From the NCBI GenBank assembly GCA_021161835.1, contig JAGGZV010000028.1:1-34698 (forward strand): a stretch of 34,698 nucleotides of DNA, read 5' to 3'. The stretch comes from Thermotogae bacterium. GTDB taxonomy: Bacteria; Thermotogota; Thermotogae; UBA12178. Below, one piece after another: positions 24,668 to 32,527 of the stretch (position 1 is the first letter of the stretch; each line of letters opens with the position of its first letter). A program made the position numbers and the translations under genes. The notes below the pieces were generated by a model. That model searched no databases and was not told where the DNA came from. It worked only from the letters and a program-made list of their open reading frames with translations.

Positions 24668-25264
24668 ATGAACATCAGAGATGTGATTAAGAGGATAACA
24701 CCGGGTACCGTGCTGAAAATAAAAGTGAAGAATGCCGAAACCAAGGCCAGGGTTACGAACCTGGACTTAAAAGCTGGTGTACTTGAAATGTTGACGGAAA
24801 ACAAGCTCAATACTGCTATTGGTGAGAATATAGAAATGACACTGGATGGAGAATGGTTCAATCTGGTAGTTTCAGCCGATGTGGAAAAACTCGAGAATAT
24901 CGACGTTGGAACGCGTTTAATCGTACGTATGCATGGTAAAATCATTTTATCACAGAAAAGAACCCAGGTACGTTATCCCGTGGTGATGCCCGCCACCCTG
25001 AGGGTGGAAAAAGATGAAATGAAATGTACGGTCCTCGATCTGTCTTTCAAAGGATTGGGAGTATTGGTTAAACACTCTATTCCTAAAGACAAGAGTATCG
25101 AGATCGTAGTGAGTGAACGACCTTTGAAAGGTATCGTAAGATCTGTAGCGCAGTGTGGAAATACATATAAACTTGGAATAAGTTGCGAAGGAGAAAACGA
25201 GGTTCTCAAAGAAATGGTGACAAAGCTCTCAGAAATAATGAACGAAAGGGGAATAAAATTTTGA
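24668..25264 (+). CDS. PilZ domain protein (c-di-GMP receptor), first copy
   Basis: 198 residues from ATG at 24668, preceded by GGAG nine bases upstream. The first 105 residues form an unrecognised beta-rich domain with lysine-rich strands (LKIKVKNAETKARVTNLDLK). The C-terminal PilZ domain has the RxxxR motif in KRTQVRYPV and the (D/N)xSxxG motif in VLDLSFKGLGV, the two elements that bind c-di-GMP. It is in line with flhG and with the second PilZ gene, so it probably tunes flagellar function. Whether it binds c-di-GMP has not been shown; the residues needed are present. Confidence 0.85.
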   Translation: MNIRDVIKRITPGTVLKIKVKNAETKARVTNLDLKAGVLEMLTENKLNTAIGENIEMTLDGEWFNLVVSADVEKLENIDVGTRLIVRMHGKIILSQKRTQVRYPVVMPATLRVEKDEMKCTVLDLSFKGLGVLVKHSIPKDKSIEIVVSERPLKGIVRSVAQCGNTYKLGISCEGENEVLKEMVTKLSEIMNERGIKF

Positions 25265-25917
25265 GAGGATTCACTGAAACACTGCGATCAGCGGAAGTAC
25301 TCCTGCCAGGACAAAACCTTTCTCTTCACACCGATGATCCGCTGGTGGCGGGGGAATACAAGAGTATAATACATGATGTTATGCCCGAACGGGGTATGTT
25401 GAAGATAGCCATGCCGACGTTCAAAGGTAAAGTTGTACCACTACCCCGTGGAACACGCGTTTTCGTACGTGTTTTTGACAAAAGCGCAATGTACATCTTC
25501 AATTCGGTGGTGTTGGGTTACAATAAAGATGAGGAAGGTTTTTATGTAACCTACATAAGGCTGCCGGACACGCTCAAACGTGTTCAGAGAAGAAGCTACG
25601 TAAGAGTTCCTATGGTGGTGGAAGGAAGGTTCTACGTGGGAGAAGACGTATACAATTTTGTGACCAAGGATTTCAGTGCCGGTGGTGCACAGATCGTATT
25701 GGAACGTTTTTTACCATTGGGGACCGTTGGAGAAATAGAATTCGATCTTGCGGATTACGAAATACCCCGTATGCCAGCGAAAATCGTGAGAGAAGCCGGT
25801 AAAACGAGTGATGGACGGTACATATATGGAGTGCAGTTTTTGGACGTTGACAACAAGCTCGAACGTAAACTGATACAATTGGTTTACGATTACGAGAGGA
25901 AATTAAGGAGAAGATGA
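25261..25917 (+). CDS. YcgR-like PilZ protein (flagellar brake type), second copy
   Basis: 218 residues from TTG at 25261, which overlaps the previous stop and follows AAGGGGA. The N-terminal part (GQNLSLHTDD, ISKxx-like YKSIIHDVMPERGMLKIAMPTFKG, PLPRGTRVFVRVFDKSAMYIFNSVV) matches the YcgR-type PilZN domain. The C-terminal PilZ domain carries RRSYVRVPM (RxxxR) and TKDFSAGGAQ (DxSxxG). YcgR slows the flagellar motor when it binds c-di-GMP, so this protein could link the HD-GYP enzyme to motility. Overlaps cheC by four bases. Confidence 0.9.
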   Translation: MRGFTETLRSAEVLLPGQNLSLHTDDPLVAGEYKSIIHDVMPERGMLKIAMPTFKGKVVPLPRGTRVFVRVFDKSAMYIFNSVVLGYNKDEEGFYVTYIRLPDTLKRVQRRSYVRVPMVVEGRFYVGEDVYNFVTKDFSAGGAQIVLERFLPLGTVGEIEFDLADYEIPRMPAKIVREAGKTSDGRYIYGVQFLDVDNKLERKLIQLVYDYERKLRRR

Positions 25918-26567
25918 AAGGGGATGGAAGCGTGGACTCCATAGAAAGTCTGGACAACATTCATAAAGACATGTTGAAGGAGTTTGGAAACATAGGCGCC
26001 GGAAATGCGGCCACCGCTTTATCCTCGATGCTTGGCACCAAGGTGGAAATATCCGTCCCCAGCGTGGAAATAGTCGAGCTGGCAAAGATACCCATGAAAT
26101 TCGAAGATCCGGAAGAACTCGTCATGGGTGTAGCCATGAAAGCGGAGGGAGATGCAGAAGGTACCTTTCTTCTCGTGATGGATTCCAAGGCTTCCAAAGC
26201 CATGCTGAGCGTCCTGATAGGAAATGCACCTGAGTCTCTCACGGATATAGGGGAATTTGAGAAATCCGCTTTCAGTGAAATAGGCAACATCATGTGTGGA
26301 TCGTATCTGGTAGCTCTTTCCAACTTCACAGGACTCAATTTCACGGGAACACCACCCGTGGTGCTGGTCGACATGATAAGCGGTATAGTGGCGGAAGCCG
26401 CAATACAAACATTTGGAGAGTCTCCTGAAGATTACGTTATATTCATAGATACGGATATCATAGCAGAAACTTTAGGGGATGGTATAAAGGGAATGCTCAT
26501 GTTCATCCCCAAGAAGGGGGCAATGAAGAAAATCCTTGAGGTTATGGGGATGAAGATAGATGGCTGA
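25914..26567 (+). CDS. cheC: CheY-P phosphatase CheC
   Basis: 217 residues. CheC removes phosphate from CheY-P and is helped by CheD. The two active-site motifs ExxN are seen as LKEFGNIGAGNAATAL (Glu23, Asn26) and SEIGNIMCGSYLVALSNFTG (Glu122, Asn125). The C-terminal half is homologous to the N-terminal half. ATG at 25914 overlaps the previous stop with a three-base spacing to AAGGAG; GTG at 25932, with a better spaced AAAGGGG, is an alternative that would also match the usual length. The neighbour is cheD, which overlaps by eight bases. Confidence 0.95.
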   Translation: MKGDGSVDSIESLDNIHKDMLKEFGNIGAGNAATALSSMLGTKVEISVPSVEIVELAKIPMKFEDPEELVMGVAMKAEGDAEGTFLLVMDSKASKAMLSVLIGNAPESLTDIGEFEKSAFSEIGNIMCGSYLVALSNFTGLNFTGTPPVVLVDMISGIVAEAAIQTFGESPEDYVIFIDTDIIAETLGDGIKGMLMFIPKKGAMKKILEVMGMKIDG

Positions 26568-27048
26568 AAAGATAATAATCGGAATAGGTGAATTAGCCGT
26601 TGCCAAGAATCCAGCAGTCATAGTAACGCTGGGATTGGGATCGTGTGTAGGGGTATGCCTGCGCGATCCCAAGAAGAAAATAGGTGGTCTGGTACATGTT
26701 ATGTTACCCAAGAGTCCGGGTGGTGAGGTTAGCAAACCCGGTAAATATGCCGATACGGGGATTAAAAAACTGGTGGAAGAGATAGAAAAGATAGGTGGAA
26801 ACCTGAAAAACCTGGAAGCCAAGATAGCGGGCGGAGCAGCTATGTTCGGTTCCAAGAGTACCACCATGGACATCGGTCAGAGGAATGTGGAAGCGGTGAA
26901 AGAAAATCTGAATCTTCTTGGAATAAAACTACTGGCAGAAGACACTGGTGGCAACAGAGCAAGAAGCATCGAGTACAACATAGGTACAGGAAAATTGATG
27001 GTTAGAAGGGTCGGCGCTGGAGAAAGATTGGAAGTAAAGGAAATATGA
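26560..27048 (+). CDS. cheD: Chemoreceptor glutamine deamidase CheD
   Basis: 162 residues. CheD deamidates glutamines of methyl-accepting chemoreceptors and stimulates CheC. The catalytic Cys29 (TLGLGSCVGV), His46 (GGLVHVMLPK) and Thr23 are placed as in the well-studied Thermotoga enzyme (Cys27, His44, Thr21), two positions earlier there. AGGAAMFGSKS follows. ATG at 26560 lies in the end of cheC. No chemoreceptor gene is in the window. It overlaps fliA by four bases. Confidence 0.96.
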   Translation: MAEKIIIGIGELAVAKNPAVIVTLGLGSCVGVCLRDPKKKIGGLVHVMLPKSPGGEVSKPGKYADTGIKKLVEEIEKIGGNLKNLEAKIAGGAAMFGSKSTTMDIGQRNVEAVKENLNLLGIKLLAEDTGGNRARSIEYNIGTGKLMVRRVGAGERLEVKEI

Positions 27049-27761
27049 TGGGAAGTACCCCCTTGAACATTGAAGCAACCGTCAGGGAGCTACTCCCTTT
27101 TGTTAAACGCATAGCAAGTGATCTAATAGCTTCGTTACCGCACAATGTGGATGTGGAAGATCTGATACAGGAAGGGGTAATGGCACTGATAGAAGCTATC
27201 AGTAGATACGATCCCCGCAAAGGTGCTAAATTCTCCTCCTACGTTTTGAAAAGAGTTAAAGGAGCAATGTACGATTATCTCCGCAGACTCGATTGGTTAC
27301 CCAAATCGCGCAGGAAAAATTTGAAATGTCTCGAACAGGCTATAATGGAACTTGAAGCACGTGAAGGAAGATATCCCACGGACGAGGAAATAGCCAGATA
27401 TTGTGGTTTTACAGTGGAAGAAGTTACGAAGATAAGAATGGACATGGTGGCCAAACAACTCTTGGCACTGGACGCGTACATGGAAGATGAAGAACTTCAA
27501 ATTGCTGATTATTCTCAGAATCCGGAGAAAACCGCCTATAAAGAACTGTTAAAGGAGTTGTTGGTTGAGGCGATAAAGAAACTGAGTGAAAAGGAGCGTC
27601 TGGTTTTGTCGATGAAATATGAAAAAGGAATGAACTTCAAGGAGATAGGACTGGTTCTTGGTGTGAGCGAATCGAGGGTGTCTCAGATTCATTCACTCGC
27701 TCTTATGAAACTGAAGAGCATGTTGTACGGCGAAGGCCAACGGAAGGCAGGGAAGAGATGA
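27045..27761 (+). CDS. fliA: Flagellar sigma factor FliA (sigma-28)
   Basis: 238 residues. This RNA polymerase sigma factor turns on late flagellar and chemotaxis genes. Region 2 holds LPHNVDVEDLIQEGVMALIEAISRYDPRKGAKFSSYVLKRVKGAMYDYLR. Region 3 contains LEAREGRYPTDEEIARYCGF, and region 4 ends with the helix-turn-helix MNFKEIGLVLGVSESRVSQIHS. The start ATG 27045 overlaps the cheD stop; ATG 27048 is an equal alternative. No anti-sigma factor FlgM gene is nearby. Sigma-28 promoters inside this window were not found. Confidence 0.96.
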   Translation: MMGSTPLNIEATVRELLPFVKRIASDLIASLPHNVDVEDLIQEGVMALIEAISRYDPRKGAKFSSYVLKRVKGAMYDYLRRLDWLPKSRRKNLKCLEQAIMELEAREGRYPTDEEIARYCGFTVEEVTKIRMDMVAKQLLALDAYMEDEELQIADYSQNPEKTAYKELLKELLVEAIKKLSEKERLVLSMKYEKGMNFKEIGLVLGVSESRVSQIHSLALMKLKSMLYGEGQRKAGKR

Positions 27762-28060
27762 TGGAGCCCATCGATCTGCAGACTGTGATAATTCGAGGGG
27801 TGGATGCAGCGAGTCAGGTCAACCAGATGGAACACCAGACGATGGCAGCGCAGCAGAATATAGCCATGACACAGATGCAACAGGTTGCGCAGGAAACACG
27901 GCAGGTGAACAGATCCAACATCGTACGTGAGAAGAATGTTGGTAGCTCCACCGAAGGTGGAAGAGGAGGTACTTACACTCCTTCAGGAAAGCGCGAGCGT
28001 AAACGCAAAGATTCTTTGGTGGATGATCTACATGGCAGGGTACTGGATGTGAGACTTTGA
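27758..28060 (+). CDS. Unknown small protein after fliA (100 residues)
   Basis: I do not recognise it. Residues 1-55 are helical and rich in Gln, Met and Ala (QNIAMTQMQQVAQETRQV), with no membrane segment. A Gly/Ser/Thr-rich linker (GSSTEGGRGGTYTPSG) and a basic run (KRERKRKD) follow, and it ends in VDDLHGRVLDVRL. ATG at 27758 overlaps the fliA stop. In Bacillus the position after sigD is taken by swrB, but I see no similarity beyond place. A small flagellar chaperone or sigma-linked factor is possible; this is a guess. Confidence 0.7.
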   Translation: MMEPIDLQTVIIRGVDAASQVNQMEHQTMAAQQNIAMTQMQQVAQETRQVNRSNIVREKNVGSSTEGGRGGTYTPSGKRERKRKDSLVDDLHGRVLDVRL

Positions 28061-28548
28061 ATATGGGTTATCTGACAGCCATACATGAAGAAGGTAAGTA
28101 CATAGGTGGATTGCTCGTGGTTGATGAACTGGGAATACCATTGGAATTTAAATATACCGAGCCTTTTGAACCCACACGACTCCAGCGCGTGCTCTATGGA
28201 AAATCTTTGGAAATGTACGTAGAACATGGTCTTATAATGAAAAGCCTTCTGAAAAATGTAGAAACACGTCCGGACGTATATTTCACGGATAGACTCGAAG
28301 CCATAGATTACCTGGACGATCTCGTGTTCATAGGTGGTGCGATCCTGACAACAGAAGATAAACCGGAAGAGGGTGAAGTACTGCTCGATGTCGGTAGGGG
28401 TAGAGGCTTGAGGTTGGTTGGTAAAAAAGAAATCCCACAGAACCTGCTGGATGAGCTGCGAGAAGTATCACAATCGTTTGATCTTCTTGAACCATTTTCG
28501 CGACTTCGCCAGGCTTTAAAGCTCATAATATCGGGTGAGGAAGCTTGA
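28057..28548 (+). CDS. Unknown protein (163 residues)
   Basis: I do not recognise a family. The sequence opens MGYLTAIHEEGKYIGGLLVVDELGIPLEFKYTEPF, continues with a helical region (LQRVLYGKSLEMYVEHGLIMKSLL), a stretch LDDLVFIGGAIL and a C-terminal helix (LRQALKLIISGEEA). No signal peptide or membrane segment. The TTG start at 28057 overlaps the previous stop by four bases, so the gene is likely coupled to its neighbours. A cytoplasmic role linked to the flagellar operon is only a context-based guess. Confidence 0.75.
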   Translation: MNMGYLTAIHEEGKYIGGLLVVDELGIPLEFKYTEPFEPTRLQRVLYGKSLEMYVEHGLIMKSLLKNVETRPDVYFTDRLEAIDYLDDLVFIGGAILTTEDKPEEGEVLLDVGRGRGLRLVGKKEIPQNLLDELREVSQSFDLLEPFSRLRQALKLIISGEEA

Positions 28549-29234
28549 ATCCGCTCAGAGATCTGATAAGAACGATTCTGACCGAGATCAGAGGCCTGAA
28601 AGTCGAGAACCTCGATCATCGCATCGTCGTTGGACGGATCAAGAAAGTTTCATTCTCGCCTCCCACAGCATCATACGGTATTAAAACGAATCCGAAAATA
28701 CATGGTACACGATGTTTTGAAGCAATCTCACACATCCATTCTCCGAGCCTGAAAAGTTATGTGGACACAAAAGTCTTTTCTCCGACCGGGTGTGAACCGG
28801 ATGTTTTTGAGTTACGAACACATTCCAGAATGTCCATCGCAAAATGGAATGTGAAGATGCCGAAAGTGCGAATATTTCAAACCAGATTTCCGAAAACGTT
28901 CAGGAAGGTGAAAAGCTTAAAAATGGTCAGAAAATTCCTGGTAAAAGCATATTCCAGGGGTATGAAAGTTTCCCTTTCGCCTATCTCCCTTCGCAAGGAT
29001 GAAACAGTCCTGAGAACATTGAGAGTTCTGCATCTGCGATATCCAGATACCCAGATAACCTACATTGGTAAATACCACGGTGTACCCGAAAAAGCCCGTA
29101 ACTTTTCTCTAAAAGGCAATAGATTGGTTTTCGAATATACACCTTCAGGTGAATACCACAAGATCACGTACATGGTCTTTAAAGATGATAGAAACAATAG
29201 ACTGATCATGGTGCGTCGGAATGAAGAAACTTGA
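28545..29234 (+). CDS. Unknown basic protein (229 residues)
   Basis: I do not recognise a family. The protein starts MNPLRDLIRTILTEIRGLK, is strongly basic in the middle (KMPKVRIFQTRFPKTFRKVK, then MVRKFLVKAYSR), and ends with a beta-rich tail (GNRLVFEYTPSGEYHKITY). It has two cysteines, no signal peptide and no membrane segment. It overlaps the gene before by four bases and the DNA glycosylase after by 14. The basic character might suit nucleic-acid or phospholipid binding; nothing more can be said. Confidence 0.7.
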   Translation: MNPLRDLIRTILTEIRGLKVENLDHRIVVGRIKKVSFSPPTASYGIKTNPKIHGTRCFEAISHIHSPSLKSYVDTKVFSPTGCEPDVFELRTHSRMSIAKWNVKMPKVRIFQTRFPKTFRKVKSLKMVRKFLVKAYSRGMKVSLSPISLRKDETVLRTLRVLHLRYPDTQITYIGKYHGVPEKARNFSLKGNRLVFEYTPSGEYHKITYMVFKDDRNNRLIMVRRNEET

Positions 29235-29883
29235 AAGAAAGCTCATGAATATCTACGAACTGTTACTCCAGGAATATGGTCCACAGGGATGGTGGCCAGC
29301 TGAGACTCCTTTCGAAGTGCTGGTAGGTGCGGTGCTAACCCAGAATACCAGCTGGCGCAATGTTGAAAAGGCCATACAGATCATGAAGAAAAATCGCTGT
29401 CTTTCGGAAGAAGGCATTTTAAAACTGAACGTGACGGATCTTGCGAAGTTGATAAAATGCGTGGGTTTTTACAATGTGAAAGCCCGGAGATTGAAAAACC
29501 TGGTTGAAGCCTTGATAAAGTATGGAGGCATGGAGGTTCTTGGCAAACTCAAGACGGAAGAACTGCGCCTCAAACTCCTGGCCATATCGGGAATAGGTAA
29601 AGAAACCGCGGATTCCATAATATTGTACGCTTTCGAGAAACCAATATTCGTTGTAGATGAATACACACGAAGGATTCTGACAAGACTGGAAATGCTGGAC
29701 GCTAGAAAAATGGAATACGACGAGATACGAACACTGTTCGAAGAGAATCTTCCACGGGATGTGAGACTGTACAAAGAATATCACGCTCTTCTGGTCAGAC
29801 ACGCCAAGGAGCACTGCAGGAAAAAACCGAGATGTGAAGGCTGCGTTCTCATCGAAAATGCAATATGTAAAGCAAAGTTTTAA
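29221..29883 (+). CDS. HhH-GPD DNA glycosylase, MagIII-like (3-methyladenine type)
   Basis: 220 residues of the endonuclease III superfamily. FEVLVGAVLTQNTSWRNVEKAI precedes the helix-hairpin-helix LLAISGIGKETADSI, and the catalytic aspartate is Asp146 in FVVDEYTRRIL. The lysine that makes endonuclease III a lyase is replaced by Glu in GIGKE-T, as in monofunctional glycosylases such as Helicobacter MagIII, whose GxGKExAD pattern it closely resembles. A four-cysteine Fe-S motif (C-x5-C-x2-C-x7-C) closes the protein. It probably removes alkylated purines. It is the last gene of the operon, and its stop overlaps the convergent ridA stop. Confidence 0.85.
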   Translation: MKKLERKLMNIYELLLQEYGPQGWWPAETPFEVLVGAVLTQNTSWRNVEKAIQIMKKNRCLSEEGILKLNVTDLAKLIKCVGFYNVKARRLKNLVEALIKYGGMEVLGKLKTEELRLKLLAISGIGKETADSIILYAFEKPIFVVDEYTRRILTRLEMLDARKMEYDEIRTLFEENLPRDVRLYKEYHALLVRHAKEHCRKKPRCEGCVLIENAICKAKF

Positions 29884-30254
29884 ACCTCCGCCACAACGTC
29901 TATTTCTACATCCACCCCCTTGGGAAGGTTCGAAACTTCCACGGTGGTCCGTGCGGGACGATGACCTTCGAAGAAAGAAGCGTACACATCATTCACATCG
30001 GTGAATCTGGATATATCCCTGAGATAGAGGGTAACCTTTACAACCTTCTCAAGCGAAGAACCGCATTCTTCCAGTATTTCCTTCAGATTTTCCAGAATGG
30101 TCTTCGTGGCTTTACGTACATCACCCACGATCAGTTCACCCGTTTCTCGATCCACAGGAATCTGCCCGGATAGGAATATGAGATTCCCCGTTTTTACGGC
30201 TACAGAATACGGACCAACGGGTTGTGGAGCGGACCGTGGATTCAACACTTCCAT
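29880..30254 (-). CDS. ridA: RidA family protein (enamine/imine deaminase)
   Basis: 124 residues, normal length. RidA hydrolyses reactive enamine and imine intermediates, such as those from threonine dehydratase, to keto acids and ammonia. The family marks are APQPVGPYSVAVKTGNLIFLSGQIPVD, LEKVVKVTLYLRDI and HRPARTTVEVSNLPKGVDVEID with the key Arg102. ATG at 30254 follows GGGGGTGAAG. It is the last gene of the minus-strand operon, 15 bases behind the LiaF-like gene, and converges with the MagIII-like gene with stops overlapping in TTTAAA. Confidence 0.93.
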   Translation of the reverse strand: MEVLNPRSAPQPVGPYSVAVKTGNLIFLSGQIPVDRETGELIVGDVRKATKTILENLKEILEECGSSLEKVVKVTLYLRDISRFTDVNDVYASFFEGHRPARTTVEVSNLPKGVDVEIDVVAEV

Positions 30255-30269
30255 CCATCTTCACCCCCT

Positions 30270-31214
30270 TCATATCCACTGAAAAGTTATCCTTGCAAGA
30301 TCAGAACGTATATAAATCTCCGCTGTTGCAAAAGCCGTGGAATAATTTTGTGAAACGTAGACACCATCTTTATACTCCAGATCGTAGAAGGTACGCCATG
30401 AGAGATCACCATGATATTTGAGCATTATACCAACGTTTTTGGGAATGAGCAACTTTATTATACTGACGTCTGCCTCTATCAATATGGTGCTATCCACCAG
30501 TTCTGACGGAACGAGCACGATCTTGGAAAGATCACCCTTAATGATTATGTCTTCAGCTTTCAGATCTCTCATGTTCAAATGCAGACTGGATATATCCACA
30601 TCCATGTGGACATTCATTGGCACCCCGGAGTTCACCCGCAGATACCACTTCGCACTCACTATATGCGTCGTTCTCCTCGTTCTCATCGTGTTACTCAGAA
30701 GCAGCACACCTCTACCATCCTCCACGGTGAAACTATGGGAAGGCTCGAAATGTGTGGAAGAATAATCCACTTTCAAATCGTACAGATGTTTATCATCGGA
30801 ATCGAGTTTGAGTTTCATCAATGTTCCACTCACCCGAAGATCCAGACTTTCAACTTTACTGTCCTCCTGATATTTGAGTTTGTTCATCTCTTTTCCACGT
30901 ACCCGTCTGTGACCTCTCAGCTTCGCCAATCCCCCATCCAGTATGCAGGCCCCTATGAATATCAGAAATATCTGACCAGCCGAGAGCTCCACTCCCGCTA
31001 TCTTGAAAGCATCGAGTACCATCAACGTTCCAACCAGCAGCATTCCTATGGTTGGCCACCGCCGTCTTTCACGCCAAGCACTGATGTTCCAGAGTATGAA
31101 GATAATACCGAAGAATACCTCAAAAAATTGAGCCAATCCTATCATCACCACTTTGAACGCGCTCAAAACCACCAGAATACCCAGTATTATGAGGAAAACC
31201 GCAGACAATTTCAT
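30270..31214 (-). CDS. LiaF-like membrane protein
   Basis: 314 residues. Residues 1-95 carry four hydrophobic helices (LSAVFLIILGILVVLSAF, FFEVFFGIIFILWNISAW, TIGMLLVGTLMVLDAFKI, AGQIFLIFIGACILDGG). The region from about 115 is a beta-rich domain with repeated short strands (VDISSLHLNMRDLKAEDI, GDLSKIVLVPSELVDS, EADVSIIKLLIP) that looks like the LiaF/DUF2154 C-terminal domain. LiaF-type proteins damp envelope-stress signalling in Gram-positive bacteria; here the role is inferred. ATG overlaps the DUF4097-like stop (ATGA). Confidence 0.65.
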   Translation of the reverse strand: MKLSAVFLIILGILVVLSAFKVVMIGLAQFFEVFFGIIFILWNISAWRERRRWPTIGMLLVGTLMVLDAFKIAGVELSAGQIFLIFIGACILDGGLAKLRGHRRVRGKEMNKLKYQEDSKVESLDLRVSGTLMKLKLDSDDKHLYDLKVDYSSTHFEPSHSFTVEDGRGVLLLSNTMRTRRTTHIVSAKWYLRVNSGVPMNVHMDVDISSLHLNMRDLKAEDIIIKGDLSKIVLVPSELVDSTILIEADVSIIKLLIPKNVGIMLKYHGDLSWRTFYDLEYKDGVYVSQNYSTAFATAEIYIRSDLARITFQWI

Positions 31215-32131
31215 GCTTGCCCCATCTCCTCTCCTTCTTTACCGAGTAAAGAAGATATCTCGTTTTCCTCGTATCCCAACGCTCTCAAGAGTTCTTCTGC
31301 CTGCTCTCTTGTCAATTTACCATCTTCCAGCATCCGGATTATCTTTCTCGCCTCTTCACCCATGATGATCTCGTAGTCGTCCGCGGTGTCATCGACAGTG
31401 GTCTTTTCATGTTCGTACGATTTCAAGATTATATCACCGGAAACCGAGGAAAAGACAAGACTTCTGTTCACAGCTCCATTGGTTTTATAAACGCCCTTGG
31501 ACACCTTCATCAGGGGTATGGAATGGGAAAAGGTCCCGCTCACCGAGGACACCTTCACTTCAAGCCCCACAATATTTTCCAGAAGTACCGTTAAATCTCC
31601 ACTAACCGTTGAAGCCTTTATAACACGCGGGCCATCACCCCTGAAATTGAGATAACAATCTCCCGATATCGTGGACACAGTACAATTTTCCCGACAACTA
31701 ATATCCTTACCCGAGAAACATCCGCTCACATTGCTGGCGTTCAAAATGTCTATTCTCATACGCGAGATGTGGAAGTCGCCTGATACTGTATTCATAACTA
31801 AATCATCGATGTTCAGGTCCTTCACCGCTATATCTCCCGATGTGGAGCGCACTTTAAGTTCCCTCAGACCATCTGGCACATGCAACTCCACGCGGGATAC
31901 ATCGGAGGAGCGCCCGATGGGCAGGAAACCCAGTAGCTTCTTCTCGGATTCGAAATTCAGGATCAACACATCTCCATGTCTCTTAATTTCGGGAGAGTAG
32001 TCCTCTGTATTACCAAATACTTCGTAAACCAGCTTTTTCCCCGTTTCTTTCAACGGTACAATGTCCACATCCGCTCCGATCGTTGATATTGACAACCTCC
32101 GTACCCCCTCGAGATCCAGTGTTTTTTTCAT
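31211..32131 (-). CDS. DUF4097-like beta-helix protein
   Basis: 306 residues. The middle is a chain of short repeats of the type (S/T)xSGD: RSTSGDIAVKDL, MNTVSGDFHISRM, STISGDCYLNF, STVSGDLTVLL, SSVSGTFSHS and SSVSGDIILKS. These mark DUF4097, a right-handed beta-helix often called a putative adhesin. No signal peptide is seen. The C-terminal helix pair ARKIIRMLEDGKLTREQAEELLRALG is a SHOCT-like motif also found at the end of the DUF2089-like neighbour. It is probably a cytoplasmic sensor or scaffold, coupled by ATGA overlaps to both neighbours. Confidence 0.8.
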   Translation of the reverse strand: MKKTLDLEGVRRLSISTIGADVDIVPLKETGKKLVYEVFGNTEDYSPEIKRHGDVLILNFESEKKLLGFLPIGRSSDVSRVELHVPDGLRELKVRSTSGDIAVKDLNIDDLVMNTVSGDFHISRMRIDILNASNVSGCFSGKDISCRENCTVSTISGDCYLNFRGDGPRVIKASTVSGDLTVLLENIVGLEVKVSSVSGTFSHSIPLMKVSKGVYKTNGAVNRSLVFSSVSGDIILKSYEHEKTTVDDTADDYEIIMGEEARKIIRMLEDGKLTREQAEELLRALGYEENEISSLLGKEGEEMGQA

Positions 32132-32511
32132 ATTCTCTCCCCCTTCTTCAAACGTTTCAGAAGTTCAAGGGCTTCCTCCGCACTCAACTCTCCCCTCTCA
32201 AGTTTGTCCAGTACCTCCATCGTTTCATCTTTTTCCCGACTCCTCACTTCATATCCGAGTGTGGCTACGATGTCATCCAGACGATTGCGCGCGGTGGGAT
32301 AGGATATCCCCAGTTCCTTTTGCACATCGCTGAGATTGCCCCTGTTCTTGATGAAAACTTTCAGGAACATCAGCTGCTGGGGATTGAGCCTCAGCAGCTC
32401 GTCCAGCAGGAATCTTCCTTTTATAGTGGTCCCGCACTCCTCACATTCCAGTTCCGTTACCACCAGAGGTTTCCCACAAACGGGACAGGTGGTGGGCATT
32501 TTGTGCTTCAT
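32128..32511 (-). CDS. DUF2089-like zinc-ribbon HTH regulator
   Basis: 127 residues from ATG at 32511, which follows AAGGGTGAGAAA; an in-frame ATG further upstream would include the promoter. A zinc ribbon opens the protein (Cys9, Cys12, Cys23, Cys26 in TCPVCGKPLVV and LECEECGTT). A DNA-binding helix-turn-helix follows (NRGNLSDVQKELGISYPTARNRLDDIV), and a SHOCT-like helix pair ends it (LERGELSAEEALELLKRLKKG). The architecture matches DUF2089. It is the first gene of the operon and so is likely to regulate it, perhaps its own promoter 17 bases upstream. Confidence 0.85.
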   Translation of the reverse strand: MKHKMPTTCPVCGKPLVVTELECEECGTTIKGRFLLDELLRLNPQQLMFLKVFIKNRGNLSDVQKELGISYPTARNRLDDIVATLGYEVRSREKDETMEVLDKLERGELSAEEALELLKRLKKGERI

Positions 32512-32527
32512 TTTCTCACCCTTAAAA

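Noticed and set aside
30579-31376. 265-residue plus-strand frame opposite the LiaF-like gene
   Set aside because: Antisense shadow with low-complexity His/Tyr/Gln content and no start signal.
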